From positions 8,531,597 to 8,595,596 of the forward strand of contig OX155957.1 of assembly GCA_944548615.1 (NCBI GenBank): a stretch of DNA of 64,000 nt, given 5' to 3'. Under the pieces are notes generated by a model. It worked only from the letters and a program-made list of their open reading frames with translations, was not told the DNA's origin and did not search any database. Each line of letters opens with the position of its first letter. The stretch's first letter is position 1. Positions 22,536-45,069 of this stretch are shown here, piece by piece. Origin of the DNA: Micropterix aruncella (Eukaryota; Arthropoda; Insecta; Lepidoptera; Micropterigidae). Both the position numbers and the translations under genes were made by a program.

Positions 22536-23348
22536 ATGACGCAGCGCACACAAACGCTTGTTTAACTTTTATTTACCAAGTCAAGTTCTTCAAATTTTCA
22601 AATTAACAAAAAAACTAAAACAAAACGTTTTCAAAAAACATTTTTTATTTCTACGATGCTTTCCCTGATTTAATAACAACTTCGTTATACCAAAAATATA
22701 AATATAATAGAAAAACACTTTCGCAAGTTGTTTCCCGACTTTTCGGAAAATTAAAAGAAAATCTGCTGCCATATGTATGTTATTACAAGAGTAAAATATG
22801 TGTTTGTTTAAATTGTATTCACTGTAACCGAAGCCCGGCGCAATGACAACCACATCGGTTGAGACGACTGCGATAGCTTTGACACAAGCGCCGCGCCGCG
22901 CCGGTTGCGACAAACGCCGCGCGCTGCCGAATCGACAGCGGAAAATTATCGCCCGCCCATGTGGAAACAGCCGTGGCAGCCGCTGTTCCTGCATTGGGAT
23001 GCGGCTACATTGAACGCGTCCAAGTAATAATGCATTTTTTTTAAATATTTCCTTCGTTAGTATCCCACGTTGCAACGCTTAAAGATACATTCCTGATGTA
23101 TCTTACCAAAATTCTTGCGGTGTTCGAATTTATATTTTTCATAACCTTTTTCAGATCGTAAATCCATTTTTGGTTGAAAACCTCTTACGCGCCCCCCCCC
23201 CCCCCCCTGCCCCCCCCCCCTCCATTCCTTAAGTATTCTCTTCCACATATGTAACTGTTAGCATCCAATAAATAAAGTTTTTTATTAAAAATAATGACGA
23301 AAACCACATGATTTATGTTTTTTTGTTTCGTTCATTGCCGCAAACCGC
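22536..23348. other. intergenic DNA with a GC-rich island and a C-tract
   Basis: About 22830-23010 is notably GC-rich. The minus-strand frame of 161 residues (22590-23075) spans it but shows no recognisable domain and drifts into AT-rich sequence. A nearly pure poly(C) tract lies at about 23191-23221. Confidence 0.35.
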
Positions 23349-31363
<8,015 letters not shown>

Positions 31364-31392
31364 ATATTTTAAGGGTGTAATTTTTTTTAAAT

Positions 31393-32082
<690 letters not shown>

Positions 32083-32599
32083 TTTCAAATTGAAATTATG
32101 TATTATTACTAAATAAATTAACGTAAAAAATAAATGAAAGGAGACTTATCTGGTCTGTTAGACCAGGAGTGACTCTACGCCTTTTTTCTTCTCTATTCTT
32201 TCAGTGTTGGCCAATAATCCCTGCTGTGGTATTGGAAGTCTGTCAACTGGACTTCTTCCTGCCTCATACAGTGGTAACACAAAGTGAAAGTCGAGAATCT
32301 ATGCTGGAAAGGAATAGGCGATTAGTATATCTAAAAACTAATGATTGTTGAAAAATGTTGGTTCTATATTTCGGTGTAAACCGTTATCAAGATAGATGAC
32401 ATTTCTGAAATCGAACAATTCCTTGAAAATTTAAATTAAAAAAATCGAACCAATAGAAATGATTAATAACATTTTACACGATCCAATTAAAGTATATCAT
32501 AACCGACCGTGAAAAATATTATTTTTAATGAATGATTATAAATAAAAAATAAAAAGCAGTTGATGAGTATTAAACCTGATTGAATAAACTACATTAATT

Positions 32600-32977
32600 T
32601 TATCTATTGAGACCCGAACCTTTGCAAGCGCCTAAAATACAAATAAAAGCCATTTCCCAAGATTTGACATCCCTTTCTTTTGCATTATCACCAAGGCACT
32701 TTATTATTTTAACTTTAAAACATTGATCAAACGTTAAATTGTGTGCCCTGGCATGCAAAGATATTGGGAGCTGGCTTTCATTTCCTACACTGGCCCTATG
32801 ATTATTTAGTCTAATATTAAGTGGTGTGGTTGTTTCGCCGATATAAAAAGCACTGCAAGTCTTACACAGAAGCTGATATACTATATTTTTTGAATAACAA
32901 CTGCAATGAAAGGGAACCCTGTAATTATTAGTAGTATTTGGACTGGAAAAAAAAGACTTTGATCTAACAGAGGACAA
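32600..32977 (-). pseudogene. Penelope-type GIY-YIG endonuclease domain
   Basis: The domain nicks target DNA during retrotransposition. Seen, counted from the first Met: NIVYQLLCKTC (about 31-41) with the first GIY-equivalent element, FYIGETTTPL (44-53) with the YIG element, R56, H60 and E108 (SWEMAFI), the conserved catalytic positions of the fold. The frame ends soon after SGLNR. It overlaps the upstream RT frame in a different phase, so a frameshift lies around 32955-32975. The ATG at 32977 is a chance start; the true protein continues from the RT ORF. Confidence 0.85.
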
Positions 32978-33660
32978 GTTTTATAACGTGGACGACCACA
33001 AGGTTGAAGACCCAAGTTATTATTACCTACAGAGAAATTTTGTTTATTTTTTGTTTTGTTTAATATTGATCTAATATTAGGTGGTCTGCGGAAAGATAAA
33101 ATTGGTGGTAAATCTAGGAGATCTTTAGTGGACGCATCATTAGAAATAATAGGAAATAAATCAGCCAATATATCTCGCAGTTTCTCGGCTCCAGTGGTGC
33201 TGAGAAACATTCTATTTAAATTTGAAGATATTTTGGGGTTTGGTCTATATTTTACTTCAGAATTTAGAATATGTTTTTCTAATAGAGGAGCAGGATAATT
33301 TCTTCCCAGAAGAGGTTTTTTCAGGTTAGTGAGATATTTATCTAAATTTTCCTTGTTGTTAACCAAACGGTGTCCGCGAATGGACATTGAATAGGGAATG
33401 GATCTTTTAGTATGAAATGGATGACAGCTATCAAAGTGTAGATACTGTTCCTGATCTGTAGGTTTAATATGGATTGCCGTTTTAATTTTACCATCGGAAA
33501 TGATCAAAGCAACATCTAAGAAAGTAATTTGTGATTTAGAAACTGTATGAGTGAAATTTAAAGGTCCAAAATTATTTAGGTCGTCAAGAAAGGTTGTTAA
33601 CGTAACTTGTCCGTGTGGCCAAATCATTATTATGTCGTCAATAAACCTATACCATAAAAT
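32881..33660 (-). pseudogene. Penelope-type reverse transcriptase, palm motif C to thumb
   Basis: Read from about 33660 leftwards, the frame gives [14 protein letters not shown], whose IDD (bases 33634-33642) holds the catalytic aspartate pair. It continues through FLDDLNNFGPL, ITFLDVALIISDGKIKT, HPFHTKRSIPYS and the CGRPRYKTCPLL block that precedes the nuclease in this family. An upstream stop close to the (TA)n boundary closes the frame, so the annotated Met at 33627 lies after the catalytic motif and is not a true start. The C-terminus past CPLL is out of frame. Confidence 0.87.
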
Positions 33661-33683
33661 GGGTTTTTAATTTTGTGTTTTAA

Positions 33684-34752
<1,069 letters not shown>

Positions 34753-34757
34753 TAAAT

Positions 34758-35356
<599 letters not shown>

Positions 35357-35423
35357 ACTATATATATAATACTATTTTACTATTTATATATATACTTATT
35401 ATAATACTATTTATATATAAAAT

Positions 35424-37395
35424 AAATTTTATTTTAAATAAAAACTTCATCCTATAAACGGATTTCTTTACAAACCTATCAAATATAACAATATTATACT
35501 GTTTTCTACAATATTTCTTTACAATTTTTTAATATATACAATTTTATATAGGTTTACCCTATTTTGATAACATTATACAATCTTTATTATAAACTCCTCT
35601 GCCAGCAATTAAGATTGAAGTTTCTTCTTTCATTTCATTGAGCATATGGAGGTTTTTTTATTTTTATTTCGATTTAATGGCTCGTTGATAACAAACTCAG
35701 CCAATTGTATCATATTTTAAATGTTGGTAGCATTCGAAATTTGAATTATTTCGTAATGTCACTTTTATTTAGAAAACGGCTTTGCCGAAGTGATCAATAG
35801 TTTAATTTTTTATTTTTTCGCCTAATTCGTCTCAATTGAAGGCATTTTGTGTTGCATAAGGATAAGCCCTATTTATGAGATATATGGATGAATAGTGATC
35901 GTTAGTCGACTGCAAAAGGACCTTTAAACTTACATTGCACCGTCGGAAGTCGTGCACATCCGTAAGTATATCTCATTCAAACATAAGCATTTCCCAATAC
36001 AAGCTGGGATTTCCTTCGCTACTTTTTAAGTAGCTTTTACTAATTTTTATTATACTGTTTTCTACAATATTTCTTTACAATTTTTTATTATATATAGTTT
36101 TATATAGGTTTACCCTAGTTTGATAACATTATACAATCTTTATTATAAACTCCTCTGCCAGAAATTAAGATTGAAGTTTCTTCTTTCATTTCATTGAGCA
36201 TATGGAGGTTTTTTTTATTTTTATTTCGATTTAATGGCTCGTTGATAACAAACTCAGCCAATTGTATCCAGCAATTGTATGCCAGCAATTAAGATTGAAG
36301 TTTCTTCTTTCATTTCATTGAGCATATGGAGGTTTTTTTATTTTTATTTCGATTTAATGGCTCGTTGATAACAAACTCAGCCAATTGTATCATATTTTAA
36401 ATGTTGGTAGCATTCGAAATTTGAATTATTTCGTAATGTCACTTTTATTTAGAAAACGGCTTTGCCGAAGTGATCAATAGTTTAAATTTTTATTTTTTCG
36501 CTTAATTCGTCTCAACTGAAGGCATTTTGTGTTGCATAAGGATAAGCCCTATTTATGAGATATATGGATGAATAGTGATCGTTAGTCGACTGAAAAAGGG
36601 CCTTTAAACTTACATTGCACCGTCGAAAGTCGTGCACATCCGTAAGTATATCTCATTCAAACATAAGCATTTCCCAATACAAGCTGGGATTTCCTTCGCA
36701 ACTTTTTAAGTAGGTTTTACTAATTTTATTTTAAATAAAAGCATCATCCTATAAACGGATTTCTTTACAAACCTATCAAATATAACAATATTATACTGTT
36801 TTCTACAATATTTCTTTACAATTTTATAATATTATACAATTTTATATAGGTTTACCCTATTTTGATAACATTATACAATCTTTATTATAAACTCCTCTGC
36901 CAGAAATTAAGATTGAAGTTTCTTCTTTCATTTCATTGAGCATATGGAGGTTTTTTTATTTTTATTTCGATTTAATAGCTCGTTGATAACAAACTCAGCC
37001 AATCGTATCATATTTTAAATGTTGGTAGCATTCGAAATTCGAATTATTTCGTAATGTCACTTTCATTTAGAAAACGGCGTTGCCGAAGTGATCAATAGTT
37101 TAATTTTTTATTTTTTCGCTTAATTCGTCTCAACTGAAGGCATTTTGTGTTGCATAAGGATAAGCCCTATTTATGAGATATATGGATGACTAGTGATCGT
37201 TAGTCGACTGCAAAAGGACCTTTAAACTTACATTGCACCCTCGAAAGTCGTGCACATCCGTAAGTATATCTCATTCAAACATAAGCATTTCCTAATACAA
37301 GCTGGGATTTCCTTCGCTACTTTTTAAGTAGCTTTTACTAATTTTATTTTAAATAAAAACATCATCCTATAAACGGATTTCTTTACAAACCTATC

Positions 37396-37396
<1 letters not shown>
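35424..37396 (-). repeat. family B: tandem inverted copies (three, partly truncated)
   Basis: A 53-bp copy tail at 35424-35476 is followed by copy I (about 35477-36048, truncated at its end), copy II (about 36049-36770) and copy III (about 36774-37396). All are opposite to the copy at 34.1 kb. Copy II contains an internal duplication: the block from GCCAG(A/C)AATTAAGATTGAAG to CAGCCAATTGTAT occurs at about 36158-36267 and again from about 36280. Copies are similar but not identical, so they are older than the 557-bp satellite units. Confidence 0.85.
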
Positions 37397-37614
<218 letters not shown>

Positions 37615-37616
37615 AA

Positions 37617-38043
37617 TATTTGATTGGTTTTTTGTAAAATCTTTTTTAAAGAATTCGTTTAAAGGATGACACTTTGATGAAAAAATTAAAATAATAAAAG
37701 CCACTTACATAGCTGGAAGGTTTTCCCGGACTGGACTGGGAAATGCTTATTGTTTAAACGAGATGTATTCTTGGATGAGTACCACTTTCGACGGTACACT
37801 GTAGGTTTAATGGGATCCCTTTATCGCTAGCGAACGATCACCCTTCATCCACATCTCAAAAACAAAGCGTATCCTTTTGCAAACCAAAATAAAATGTCTT
37901 TATTAAAGACAAATTTAAGCAAAAAACAATGAAAAAAATCACAATCAATCGTCTCTTAAATGCGGAATGACATTTCGAAAATTCGATTTGAAATTCGAAT
38001 ATATCCACTCTTTAAAAGGACGATATACGATTGCTGGGCTCTC
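37617..38043 (+). repeat. family B, diverged copy, plus orientation
   Basis: The blocks match copy 1 in order: GTTTAAAGGATGA, AATAAAAGCCACTTACATAG, GGGAAATGCTTAT, CGACGGTAC, GAACGATCACCCTTCATCCA and GTATCCTTTTGCAAA. Many substitutions and small indels separate it from the 34-37 kb copies, so it is a distinct subfamily. Confidence 0.75.
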
Positions 38044-39082
<1,039 letters not shown>

Positions 39083-39153
39083 GTAGGTATAAAGGTGAAA
39101 CGACGACCTTCTGCCGTATTCATCTTCTGTAAATAAATTAAGTAGCTAATTCG
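39083..39153 (+). repeat. dispersed repeat C, partial copy
   Basis: GTATAAAGGTGAAACGACGA, TTCATCTTCTGTAAATAAAT and TTAAGTAGCTAATTCG match the right-hand ends of the copies at 40.42-40.61 and 41.53-41.71 kb. Confidence 0.65.
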
Positions 39154-39329
39154 CCAAATGTATGCAAAAGTGACCATACTTTCACTATCTCGACAATGCG
39201 CACTCACATAACATCACTGACCACAAAATCCTAACGAGAGGTTGTGCGTCAGCAAAACATGTAGTAACTTAAAAAGACAGCACTAAATTTAAGGCACTGT
39301 AGCTCTTTGATTTTATAATTACTTTCAGA

Positions 39330-39640
39330 ATAAGTGAAATCGTGCAGAGGTCAAGCTGTGTGAGAGGTATTACAACATTCTTTTTTATTTGAAAGGCCAA
39401 TGTATGGAATATGACATCGTCCCAAACGTCCGAGGCGGCTTCGCACGGTGGCACGGATCCAAGAGGTCCAATTTTCATTGACTCTGCCGCATATATCCGG
39501 CTGAATTTGAGCGATGGCCTGGGTTATGTTGACTTTGAGGGCATCTGTCGATTGCGGTTTATTGGCATAGACCTGCGCTTTTAGAAAGCCCCATAAGAAA
39601 AAGTCTAGCGGTGTCAAACCTCACGATCTTGGTGGTTAAT
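39330..39640 (-). pseudogene. IS630-Tc1-mariner-type (DDE_3) transposase fragment, C-terminal
   Basis: The minus-strand reading gives PPRS, a stop, then LTPLDFFLWGFLKAQVYANK and about 35 more residues to NENWTSWIRAT. A frameshift then leads into DDVIFHTLAFQIKK. The TPLDFFLWG(Y/F)LKxxVY block followed by an xVxENWxxRI helix and a (D)VIFHT ending is characteristic of mariner-related transposases in insects. A stop replaces the residue expected just before LTPLD, and another lies upstream. The catalytic core (first two acidic residues) and TIRs are missing. It abuts a LINE fragment at about 39641, so one element inserted in or recombined with the other. Confidence 0.75.
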
Positions 39641-39643
39641 TTA

Positions 39644-39739
39644 CGTCTCTGGAATGCTTTACCCACGCGTATAAGGATAGCACCCAGTTTTTTTTGCTTC
39701 AAACGCAGGCTCAAAGAACACTTGAACCCACGCTCATAA
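39644..39739 (+). pseudogene. LINE reverse transcriptase C-terminal end
   Basis: The frame RLWNALPTRIRIAPSFFCF then KRRLKEHLNPRS and a stop matches the last block of Jockey/CR1-type RT proteins (xLWNxLPxxIRxxxSxxxFKxxLKxHL). Everything upstream is missing, replaced by the inverted transposase fragment. A 3'UTR follows to about 39985, with AATAAAG near 39969 and a short TTATTATTATC end. Confidence 0.65.
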
Positions 39740-40418
39740 ACTTTTCCTATTTTTCCCTATTTTTTTCCTCCCTATTGCGTCACTTGCGTCATGATAGGTT
39801 TATTGTTTGTTTTTTCGTAAATTTATTGTATTGTTTTCTTGCTGAATTTAAATGTTTAAAATTTAATTTATTAGTTTATTTTTACCGCATAACATGTTAT
39901 TCCACTAGGTTAAGGTTAACTGTAAGATATTGCTTTTAGGCAATACGCTCGCCTTTTTGTTTAAGCAAATAAAGCGTTTAATTATTATTATCACCTTCGC
40001 GAGAGATGACCATGCACTAACAAAGATCATTTTGATAATACATTTTTAATGTGCTGCTCAATCGTGTAACTTGCCATGGTGATTTGGCATCAGTGACTGC
40101 ATAATAATCAACAGATTTGACAGACATTACTATCATATACGCTCACACTCCACACCCACACGCTCAACACACTCCCACACACACACACACCCTAAACATA
40201 AACCTCCTAAGTAGTACAAAAAAATATGTACCTAACTTTAGTTTTATTAAGTAAATTAACGTAATTTATGTAATTTTATTGAAATCCGTAATGGGTTTTA
40301 TTTGTTTTAAATAGGTTTAATAATTTTTTTTTGTTATTACTTTGTAATACTGTGTAATTTCATAATAAAGAAGTGAATTCAATTCAATTAAATGGAATGA
40401 ATCATTTTCCTTATAATA
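39740..40418 (+). other. LINE 3'UTR-like sequence and (CA)n microsatellite
   Basis: The sequence to about 39985 belongs to the LINE fragment just upstream. A (CA)n-rich stretch lies at about 40145-40190. The segment at about 40200-40390 ends in CATAATAAAGAAG and TTCAATTCAATT, which looks like another LINE 3' terminus. No coding sequence is recognised. Confidence 0.45.
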
Positions 40419-40609
40419 GTTATATTTCGACATACCTCTCACATGGTTTTTTTAAGCATACGCTTGTTATGGATTACGCCATACCTCTTTTAGCTGCATA
40501 TTGTAATTGTTATATTAAAAAAAACAGTCATTACAGACACATAAAGTGAAACAACAACCTTATTCCGTATTTAACTACTTTCAATAAATTAGGTAGCCCA
40601 TTCGACTGG
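40419..40609 (+). repeat. dispersed repeat C, copy 1
   Basis: From GTTATATTTCGACATAC through AAGCATACGCTT, TTATGGATT, GAAACAACA and CAATAAATTAGGTAGCC it matches 41527-41715 in order and orientation, with small indels. It has no coding capacity. Confidence 0.75.
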
Positions 40610-41059
40610 CCTTATCAGTCGAGAACTGAACCTATACAAATTATAAAAACTTTACTTTACTTCCGATTACAGTTTATGGATATAACTTAGATATTACATT
40701 TACATTTACATTTTCGTCGCGTCCAATTGACGGCTAAAGACCGCTCTTGGACGTGTCAAAATAATTGGGTTAGGTAGTAAGTCTCGTTACTACTCTTTAC
40801 TGAATATACATAGGTAGTCAAGAATTAACTACTAGATTGTCAAACTATAAATATAAATAATCAAAATACAAGCCTAATATTTCAAGTAGTTAGTAATTCG
40901 AAAAGATACGTAGTAAAATTATTCATCGTAATATACAAATTGTCAGTAAAATGTTAAATAATCAAATTAAATCTACGTTATGCATTTTAAACTAAAAGTA
41001 CAGATATAAGACCATATAAAATAATCAGACAATAAGGCTCTACTTTTTAAGTAATTTAA
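40610..41059 (-). other. probable 3'UTR of the minus-strand LINE fragment, AT-rich
   Basis: This lies directly downstream of the RT stop at about 41060. There is no polyA tail and no clear end; the boundary may be near 40690. No other gene is seen. Confidence 0.35.
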
Positions 41060-41515
41060 ATGGGCACAATATTTGAAAAATCATGGCCCTCAAATTCGGC
41101 CAGTTTATAGAAAGGGTGGCCTATCAGCATCACCTTGATGTTTTTTTTGAATTTTATGTCCTCCAGCTGTTTAAATTTTGTAGGGAGTAGATTATAGAAT
41201 TTAATGCTAAGGTACAAGTAGCTTTTCTGTACTTTTGCCAGTCGTATTCGGGGTATGCGTCAAAGGGAGCTACCGCGGGTATGATGCGAGTGAATGTCTG
41301 CATTAATTGCAGTTTCTGCGAAGTGCTGTCTAGCATACATTAGACACTGGTATATGAACGCCGAATACATAGTCATTACTCTTGCCTTGCTGAAATATTC
41401 TTTGCATGAGGTCCTAGTCGTTACCTGATACATGCTGCGCAGTGCTCTCTTTTGCAAAAGAAAGATTGTTTTACTGGTTGCAGCATTTCCCCATATTTTA
41501 TAGTGACATCTATGC
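41060..41515 (-). pseudogene. LINE reverse transcriptase C-terminal region (Jockey/CR1-like)
   Basis: On the minus strand the frame gives IWGNAATSKTIFLLQKRALR, SMYQVTTRTSCKEYFSKARV, and on through CLMYARQHFAETAINADIHS to HHTRGSSL. After a frame change it gives KFYNLLPTKFKQLEDIKFKK and ends KLAEFEGHDFSNIVPI. Motifs WGN...LQKRAxR, HxHxTR and FYNxLPxxxK are the standard tail of Jockey/CR1 RTs. The polymerase core is absent. The piece is a separate family from the plus-strand LINE at 0.3 kb, judging by the different endings. Confidence 0.7.
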
Positions 41516-41526
41516 TTATATTAGTT

Positions 41527-41715
41527 ATATTTCGACATACTGCTTACATGGTTATTTTTTAAGCATACGCTTATTATGGATTCTGCCATTGCTCTTTAGC
41601 AGTCCATTTTAACCGTTAAATAAATAAAACTGCCAATTACAGATATATAAAGGTGAAACAACACCCTCATTCTGTATTCATCTTCTGTCAATAAATTAAG
41701 TAACCTATTCGTCTC
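41527..41715 (+). repeat. dispersed repeat C, copy 2
   Basis: This is a close match to 40419-40609; its right end also matches 39083-39153. Three copies within 2.6 kb suggest local duplication or repeated insertion of the same short element. Confidence 0.75.
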
Positions 41716-42086
41716 GCAGAATAGTCTTCCCCTTTTCCGCGTTCTCCAGAGCCCGTCGCCGCGAGCATATTTGATGAACGCACAAGCCCCAATCTCGTCT
41801 CGAGGCAGAGTTGGGATATCGGTGTTTGTACTGCTCCAGCCGCAGTATTTACGTACGGCCGCCTTACGGCCCCGAGGATTCCCCCGCGTGAAAAAACTCC
41901 GGCCCACAAAGCGCCATTGATTTATGTATACAAGCTAAGAGGAAATTCCGAAACTTTCAGCTCGGCGAGGAGAAGAGAAAAAGGAAGAGAGAGAGAGAGT
42001 GTGGGCGAGCCCTTGTATTTTTTTTCTTTCTGCTTTGTCATGCTAAGCAGACGTATGCCATCATATGCAACTCATCTCAAGATCGA
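41716..42086. other. intergenic DNA, nothing recognised
   Basis: The minus-strand open frames at 41596-41909 are unrelated to known families as far as I can tell. A short GA-rich run lies near 41960-42000. Confidence 0.3.
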
Positions 42087-42302
42087 ATAGAGGTGTTATT
42101 ATTATATATTAATATTTATTCCGTACCCGGCGATTGGGGAGGGGGTCGCCCTCGCAGCCAATACGCTGCTGTCGGTGCCGCTGGATATCGTACTTCATTC
42201 ACGACTCGCTTCCATTCTTGACGATTTTTGGCGACGTCTCAAGCATCGATAGCCGATAATCGTTGATTCTTATATATGTATATTCTTAGATAGAGGTGTT
42301 AT
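42087..42302 (-). mobile_element. severely 5'-truncated RTE 3' end with 13-bp target-site duplication
   Basis: The segment 42108-42270 matches the 3' end of the RTE element at 47.15-47.31 kb (same strand). It encodes the last ~50 residues, with the AYWLRG and PPQSPA-type ending altered by substitutions. ATAGAGGTGTTAT lies on both sides, at 42087-42099 and 42290-42302, a clean 13-bp direct repeat as expected from LINE insertion. The copy is only about 190 bp, showing that the RTE family has transposed in this genome. Confidence 0.85.
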
Positions 42303-42332
42303 ATACGAATATAGGTTTCTAATGGTTGCGTG

Positions 42333-42900
42333 TAGCTTGGGTGGTGTTGACCAAAAATCTATGTCATCTGGCCTGCCCAACTCACGGTTCAACTAGTATC
42401 TGGTAGCCTCCTCGAAGAGGGGCCTACCCTGTCAGGGCCGCTGTGAGCTTCTGCCACGGGTGTAATACTGCAGTATATATGTACATATAGGAGGCGGTTG
42501 GGATCAGAAGATCGCGGATTCGGTGAAATACCTCGGGCGGAACTGGGCAGTTGGTGCACCGTCCGGTTTGCTAGGTGTTGAATGCCCACATGGCAAATAA
42601 ACAGAGGGGTCTGGAGACGTACGTTTCCTGAGCTAGCGGAGGGTAGTTGTCGACCTGACGTCTTCAACCCTTGATTCGATCCGCCGGCCACCCGATTCCC
42701 AGTGACCATGGCGGGCAAAGGGCGTCGCGGTCCGCAAACTTTTAAAACTGAATAACGTCTACGTCAGGTAGAGACCACGCAATCAAACCCGTGCAAAGGC
42801 CGTGCGAGCAGACCAGTCGACGAAAAAATCCGGCTAAATCTGATATTAAGAGCGTCAGGTTGGTCCGCTGGGTTCACATTCCAGTTTATCGCGGTCCTAC
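42333..42900 (-). repeat. GC-rich dispersed repeat family A, copy 4 (inverted)
   Basis: The copy begins with AGCTTGGGTGGTGTTGACC, the complement of the right end of copy 2, and runs through GACCTGACG, GGGCAAAGGGCGTCGCGGTC and GTCAGGTAGAGACCACGCAA. It is more diverged than the copies at 7.9 and 21.1 kb. Confidence 0.65.
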
Positions 42901-43503
42901 TTGCTCTTGGAAAAGTATTATAACATTTTGCGGATTTAATTGATTAATAAAGTGTTTTATTAATAATGTATTTGTATAGCAAACAGCGCAATCTTTGTAG
43001 TTTTTGGTACACCAAACGAATGGCCAAAAAAATTGCTGTCGAATTGCATTTTTAGGCTAAAAATGCCAATTATGTTGACGAGCCCCTTTTATTACTGTAC
43101 CCTTCATATGTGTTGGAATATCGCCGATTCTTGTCGCTGAACTTTTTTAACAGCTTTGATGCGTTCCATAAGTGTCTTATTATAAAACACTACCTTCCCT
43201 CCGGCGTTAAAATCACTCCCATTTTCCATTTTCACCGGATCAGCAAACGCAACGGAGCGAACGGTATAGAATCACATTAAGCACTTTATTATCCGGACTG
43301 CGTATATTGTCGTAACTGAAATTCCGGTCCGAAGCGCCGGAAAAATGCCAGCGGCGATTTTTTTACAGTATTTTTTCAGTTGAAAGCATGAATAGCTCCA
43401 AATTGCCGGGAGCGACGCGCCCGCTGCCATTGTTTCGCACTCATTTTACTAAAAAATAGGACAACGCCGGGCAGTTGAGCTGCCTAGTTTGAATGGCTGA
43501 CGG
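42901..43503. other. intergenic DNA, nothing recognised
   Basis: I see no gene or repeat in this stretch. Around 43320-43450 composition is GC-richer without coding potential. Confidence 0.3.
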
Positions 43504-43741
43504 TTTTGATGCGGATTCAACGCTTTAAATTAATATTCATTCGCTCTTATATCATGTATAATATTTTACCATTTTATTTAATCAATCTATCATTTTAGCC
43601 CTCTGGGTGTTCGACTGAAATCGTTAAATCAGCATCAAGCTTTTGATGCGGATATAACGCTTTAAATTAATATTCATTCATTTAAATCGTGTATATTATT
43701 TTATCATTTTATTTAATCAATCTATCATTTTATCCCCTAGG
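43504..43741 (+). repeat. 138-bp tandem duplication (about 1.7 units)
   Basis: TTTGATGCGGAT, ACGCTTTAAATTAATATTCA, and ATTTAATCAATCTATCATTT occur at about 43504-43605 and again from 43642. The two copies differ by a few substitutions. Confidence 0.8.
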
Positions 43742-44935
43742 ATATTCAGCACGCTAGACGAAAATCTAAAATTATACTTGCCCACGTCTTCTTTTGAAGC
43801 AGAAATTGATTCCTGGTTGAAACACAATATGATATATATGATTTTTTAATATACTAATAAATATTATCCTTTACTATTCTTATTATTATTCGTGACTATT
43901 ATTATGACTATTTTTTATTACTTAATTTTGGTTACTATTATTTGATATTATTTGAAATTTAATTTCTTTATCACTATTATTTATTCTCCGTATCTATTTT
44001 AAATATTTCTTATTATAAGTCAAAATTTGTAATGGTTATGGTACTATAAATGTTTTTTTTAAGTACCATAACTAGGGAGTTCACTGCTTTGGAACAAGTC
44101 TTGGCACTTACTTGGGCAGCAGCAGTCAGCCGTTGACATTTTTTAAAAATTAATATAAATGCATGCAAATTTTTATGTATATTAGTAATAAATATACGTT
44201 GTAAATGAGTTGTTTTGTCGTAAAACAAAGAATTCTGCATTTTTAATTAAAAAAATATATAAAATAAGCCAAAATAACCACTAAATAGTAACCTTAGTGA
44301 AAAAAATATGTAGGGTAAAAAATTATTATGTTCAGCTAACATGTTCTATTCGATCCATGGTGCGTCAGGTGCTGGAAAATTGACGCATTAAATCCTTTTA
44401 TAGTCTTGCTTATAATCACAAATTAGGTATAACAAAATTTCAATGTCATGGAGTAGCCGATATGTTAACGGAATAACCAACAGTCACGAAATTACTCTTA
44501 GCTTCAAATATCTTTTTGAAATTTCTATAATTCAATATGTCTTTATTTGGTATTGCGTTTATATAACCTTTAGATAATAGAGTTTTTAAATAAATTTTAC
44601 CTAAGAATTTAAAAAAAGTTAATTGGAATATACTAGAATTTATTTCAAAATTTAATCTCACTAAATAACCTGATTCTATACTACAAGAAGTCGAGTCGAG
44701 TTTAGCCCGAGGCTTATGAGAGTGGGTTCGCCCCACAAGGAACGTATCTGTCCCTGTGTATTATCAGTGTGACAATTATTTTTAAACAATATTGATTTAA
44801 TTAGAGTTATTAATGAAGTGATTGAATAATAAAAGTTGACAATAAGAGTTTTTGTTTCAATAACAGTGAATGTTTTAATAAGATTTATTATTGAGCTATA
44901 CAACTGTTTCATTATAGGGAAAGTTTGCAATAAAG
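43742..44935. other. AT-rich DNA, no gene recognised
   Basis: Minus-strand open frames at 44013-44240 and 44446-44736 are low-complexity and unrecognised. Confidence 0.3.
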
Positions 44936-45069
44936 GATGGGCTCGAAGAAGAAAAAAATCTTGGCTCCGCAACATCTGAGAGTGGAAGAACATTTCAAGC
45001 GTAGAAGAATTATTTCGCTTGGCCCAAGACAATGAAAAAATCACAGAGCTGACAGCCAACCTCTTGTAG
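44936..45069 (+). pseudogene. LINE C-terminal relic (WLRNI...VEELFRLAQD block)
   Basis: One frame gives GWARRRKKSWLRNI, a stop (TGA), then EWKNISSVEELFRLAQDNEK and ITELTANLL with a stop. The SWLRNIxEWxxxxxVEELFRLAxDxxxxxxxTANL block is a common extreme C-terminus of endonuclease-RT LINE proteins in arthropods. The in-frame TGA and the absence of upstream RT sequence mark it as a relic. Confidence 0.6.

Larger units (their letters stand above)
32340..33680 (-). mobile_element. Penelope-like element with GIY-YIG nuclease, 5' end lost in (TA)n
   Basis: The order on the minus strand is RT catalytic motif, RT thumb and linker, GIY-YIG nuclease, then non-coding sequence. Upstream of 33680 the element is replaced by a (TA)n block, so fingers, palm motif A and the 5' part are missing. 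Downstream of the nuclease stop, about 250 bp of AT-rich sequence reads GATAACGGTTTACACCGAAA on the minus strand; I treat it as probable 3'UTR, but the 3' boundary is uncertain. Confidence 0.85.

Noticed and set aside
22590..23075. 161-codon minus-strand frame as a gene
   Set aside because: Passes from a GC-rich island into low-complexity AT sequence, with no domain, no family resemblance and a lysine/phenylalanine-rich end.
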